This document shows positions 51,126-52,127 of a stretch of DNA of 52,127 bases, piece after piece. Source of the stretch: Planctomycetota bacterium (GTDB taxonomy: Bacteria; Planctomycetota; UBA1135; GCA-002748355). Under the pieces are notes generated by a model. It did no database searches. It saw only the letters and a list, made by a program, of their open reading frames with translations, and was not told the DNA's origin. The translations under genes and the position numbers were made by a program. Positions within the stretch are counted from its first letter, which is position 1. Every line of letters starts with the position of its first letter. Location of the stretch: positions 1-52,127 of the forward strand of contig DROQ01000209.1 in the NCBI GenBank assembly GCA_011321845.1, given 5' to 3'.

Positions 51126-51652
51126 GCCCTCGGGGAAACCTTCCATGGGCTTCGGATTTGGACTAGGCTGGGCCCGGATCCATTCCCTTGTTGGATGACG
51201 CCCCGTCCATAAGGTCTCTTATGAGCCTTTGCGCCATGGCGCATTTTTGGCGCATTTGCTCCTTCCTACGTTTCTACCCACCGCATGGGGGCGGGGTTCT
51301 TTCGAAAAAAAATCCCTGTTTTTTTGCTGGCTAAGCCTTTTGTTTCCAGAGGCTTGAGAATCTGGCCGGACTTTTTGTCTTTTTTTTTGGGTTTCTCGAC
51401 AACTTCGCATAAGTTTTGTTCGTCTCTTGTCGAGTGCGAGAGGAGGTTCCTTTCGAAGAGATTGGTTGAAACGGTGTGTGGATGACAGTGTTTCGGGTGA
51501 TGGGGTTCCGGTGATGGTGCTCCCCTGAAGGGGCTCCTGTGATGCTGTGGATGCTCCCTTCTTGGGGGACCTTTTCATCCGAAACCTGTTTCTGTCCAGA
51601 AAAAGCCAAGTTCGAAGAGCTTTCCTCTTGCGCCTCGAGCAAGGGAAAAAGG
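51126..51652. other. Gene-free interval after the sigma-54 activator
   Basis: No gene is visible in these 527 bp. The stretch is more AT-rich than its surroundings at 51300-51430, with several T and A runs, and has a perfect 14 bp palindrome TGCGCCATGGCGCA at 51230-51243. It probably holds the promoter and control sites of the exported-protein gene that starts at 51653. Confidence 0.5.
51237..51251 (+). promoter_or_regulatory. Weak sigma-54-like promoter match
   Basis: TGGCGCATTTTTGGC has the diagnostic GG and GC doublets exactly 10 bp apart and matches 8 of the 11 fixed positions of TGGCACGNNNNTTGC. It overlaps the palindrome at 51230-51243 and is followed by AT-rich DNA. It lies about 400 bp upstream of the next start codon, which is far, and the match could be chance. 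Confidence 0.25.
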
Positions 51653-52127
51653 ATGACCGAGATGAGGAAAAGAGAAATGTTGGAATCTCCTAAGAAGTTC
51701 AGGTTGATTCGCCGTGAACGGCAGGTCTTCTCTCTGTTCCGCTCCCTTCCTATGCTGGTCTTCCTGGTCCTTCTGGGAACGACTTCCCTTTCTTCCCTTC
51801 TCTCGGGACAAGAACTCGCGGCCCGAAGAGCCCCCTCCAACCCATACCTCTCCGCGGGCCGTCTTGGGCAGTTCTCCTCGGATCAAGCCGGAATCCGGGT
51901 CAAGGCCCGGTCGGTCCTTTTCGGAAGTCCCCGGCATTGCAGGGCTCCTGCCACCATTGATTTCAAGCAGGTCTTGGATGCGACTCCTGAAATGCAAAAA
52001 ATTCAGGACGAGGACATCCCCAAGGGTTCCGCGAAATACATCATCCTTGTGGCCAAGGCGGTGAAAAGGATTCGGAAAGTTGTGGCCAAGGTGGCTGTTT
52101 CCGAGAAGAGAGATTGCGTGGTCAAGG
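51653..52127 (+). CDS. Exported protein of unknown function, 3' end beyond the window
   Basis: An open frame from ATG 51653 (with AGGGAAAAAGG just upstream) runs without a stop to the last base, giving 158 residues. It has a basic N-terminus, a hydrophobic signal or anchor segment (about residues 31-47, LPMLVFLVLLGTTSLSS), a linker, and then a charged region with IDFKQVLDATPEMQKIQ and AKYIILVAKAVKRIRKVVAKVA. The latter part recalls coiled periplasmic chaperone-type proteins, but I cannot name a family. Only the start is visible; an internal ATG at 51662 is also possible. Confidence 0.7.
   Translation, partial: MTEMRKREMLESPKKFRLIRRERQVFSLFRSLPMLVFLVLLGTTSLSSLLSGQELAARRAPSNPYLSAGRLGQFSSDQAGIRVKARSVLFGSPRHCRAPATIDFKQVLDATPEMQKIQDEDIPKGSAKYIILVAKAVKRIRKVVAKVAVSEKRDCVVK

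Overview
The window reads as one continuous piece of chromosome from a GC-rich, double-membrane (diderm) bacterium. Evidence for two membranes: several lipoprotein signal peptides, an MlaE/MlaF/MlaD-type lipid transporter with an auxiliary lipoprotein, and a 13-subunit respiratory complex I. The large TPR proteins, a lysine/alanine-rich histone H1-like protein, very large sensor-regulators and a loose mixture of housekeeping genes would suit a planctomycete or another little-studied phylum. That placement is an inference; there is no rRNA here to fix it. No phage, transposase or CRISPR genes are visible, and codon use looks even throughout.

Layout. (1) 499-6989, plus strand: rpe, accD, a NYN-domain nuclease-like gene, two Dpp/Opp-type ABC permeases without an ATPase or binding protein, a flavin disulfide oxidoreductase and a cupin. 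(2) 7386-20839, minus strand: a tightly overlapped complex I operon nuoA-C-D-E-F-G-H-I-J-K-L-M-N. It has no nuoB, and its nuoG is short. (3) 21015-22907, plus strand: two exported or membrane-anchored unknowns around a degenerate histidine-kinase-like protein. (4) 22932-26240, minus strand: an acyl carrier protein, the histone-like protein, mtnA, purE and purC, with a divergent aroA (plus strand) at 26321. (5) 27649-32945, minus strand: two overlapping genes for TPR proteins that share a repeated module. (6) 33117-37189, plus strand: STAS-MlaE, MlaF, MlaD, PqiC-like lipoprotein and an Hpt phosphotransfer protein. (7) 37463-44854, plus strand: a large surface lipoprotein, a small lipoprotein, rpsO, pnp and a cold-shock gene. 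(8) 45000-52127: an array of about ten 38-40 bp repeats, a 1871-residue membrane-bound sigma-54 activator, and the start of an exported protein cut by the window edge.

The most unusual item is the 1871-residue protein at 45510-51125. In one chain it joins an exported CBM9-like sensor, five membrane segments, HAMP, a GAF-like domain, a broken GGDEF domain, a sigma-54 AAA+ activator domain with an intact GAFTGA loop, and a winged-helix DNA-binding end in place of the usual Fis-type one. It looks like a membrane-tethered one-component regulator able to link an outside ligand directly to sigma-54 transcription. The repeat array just upstream and a weak sigma-54-like site just downstream are candidate partners. 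Other items worth attention are the missing nuoB, a dispersed hairpin repeat family between operons, the module shared by the two TPR proteins, a divergent EPSP synthase, and a ribosome-binding site buried in a stem before the acyl carrier protein gene.
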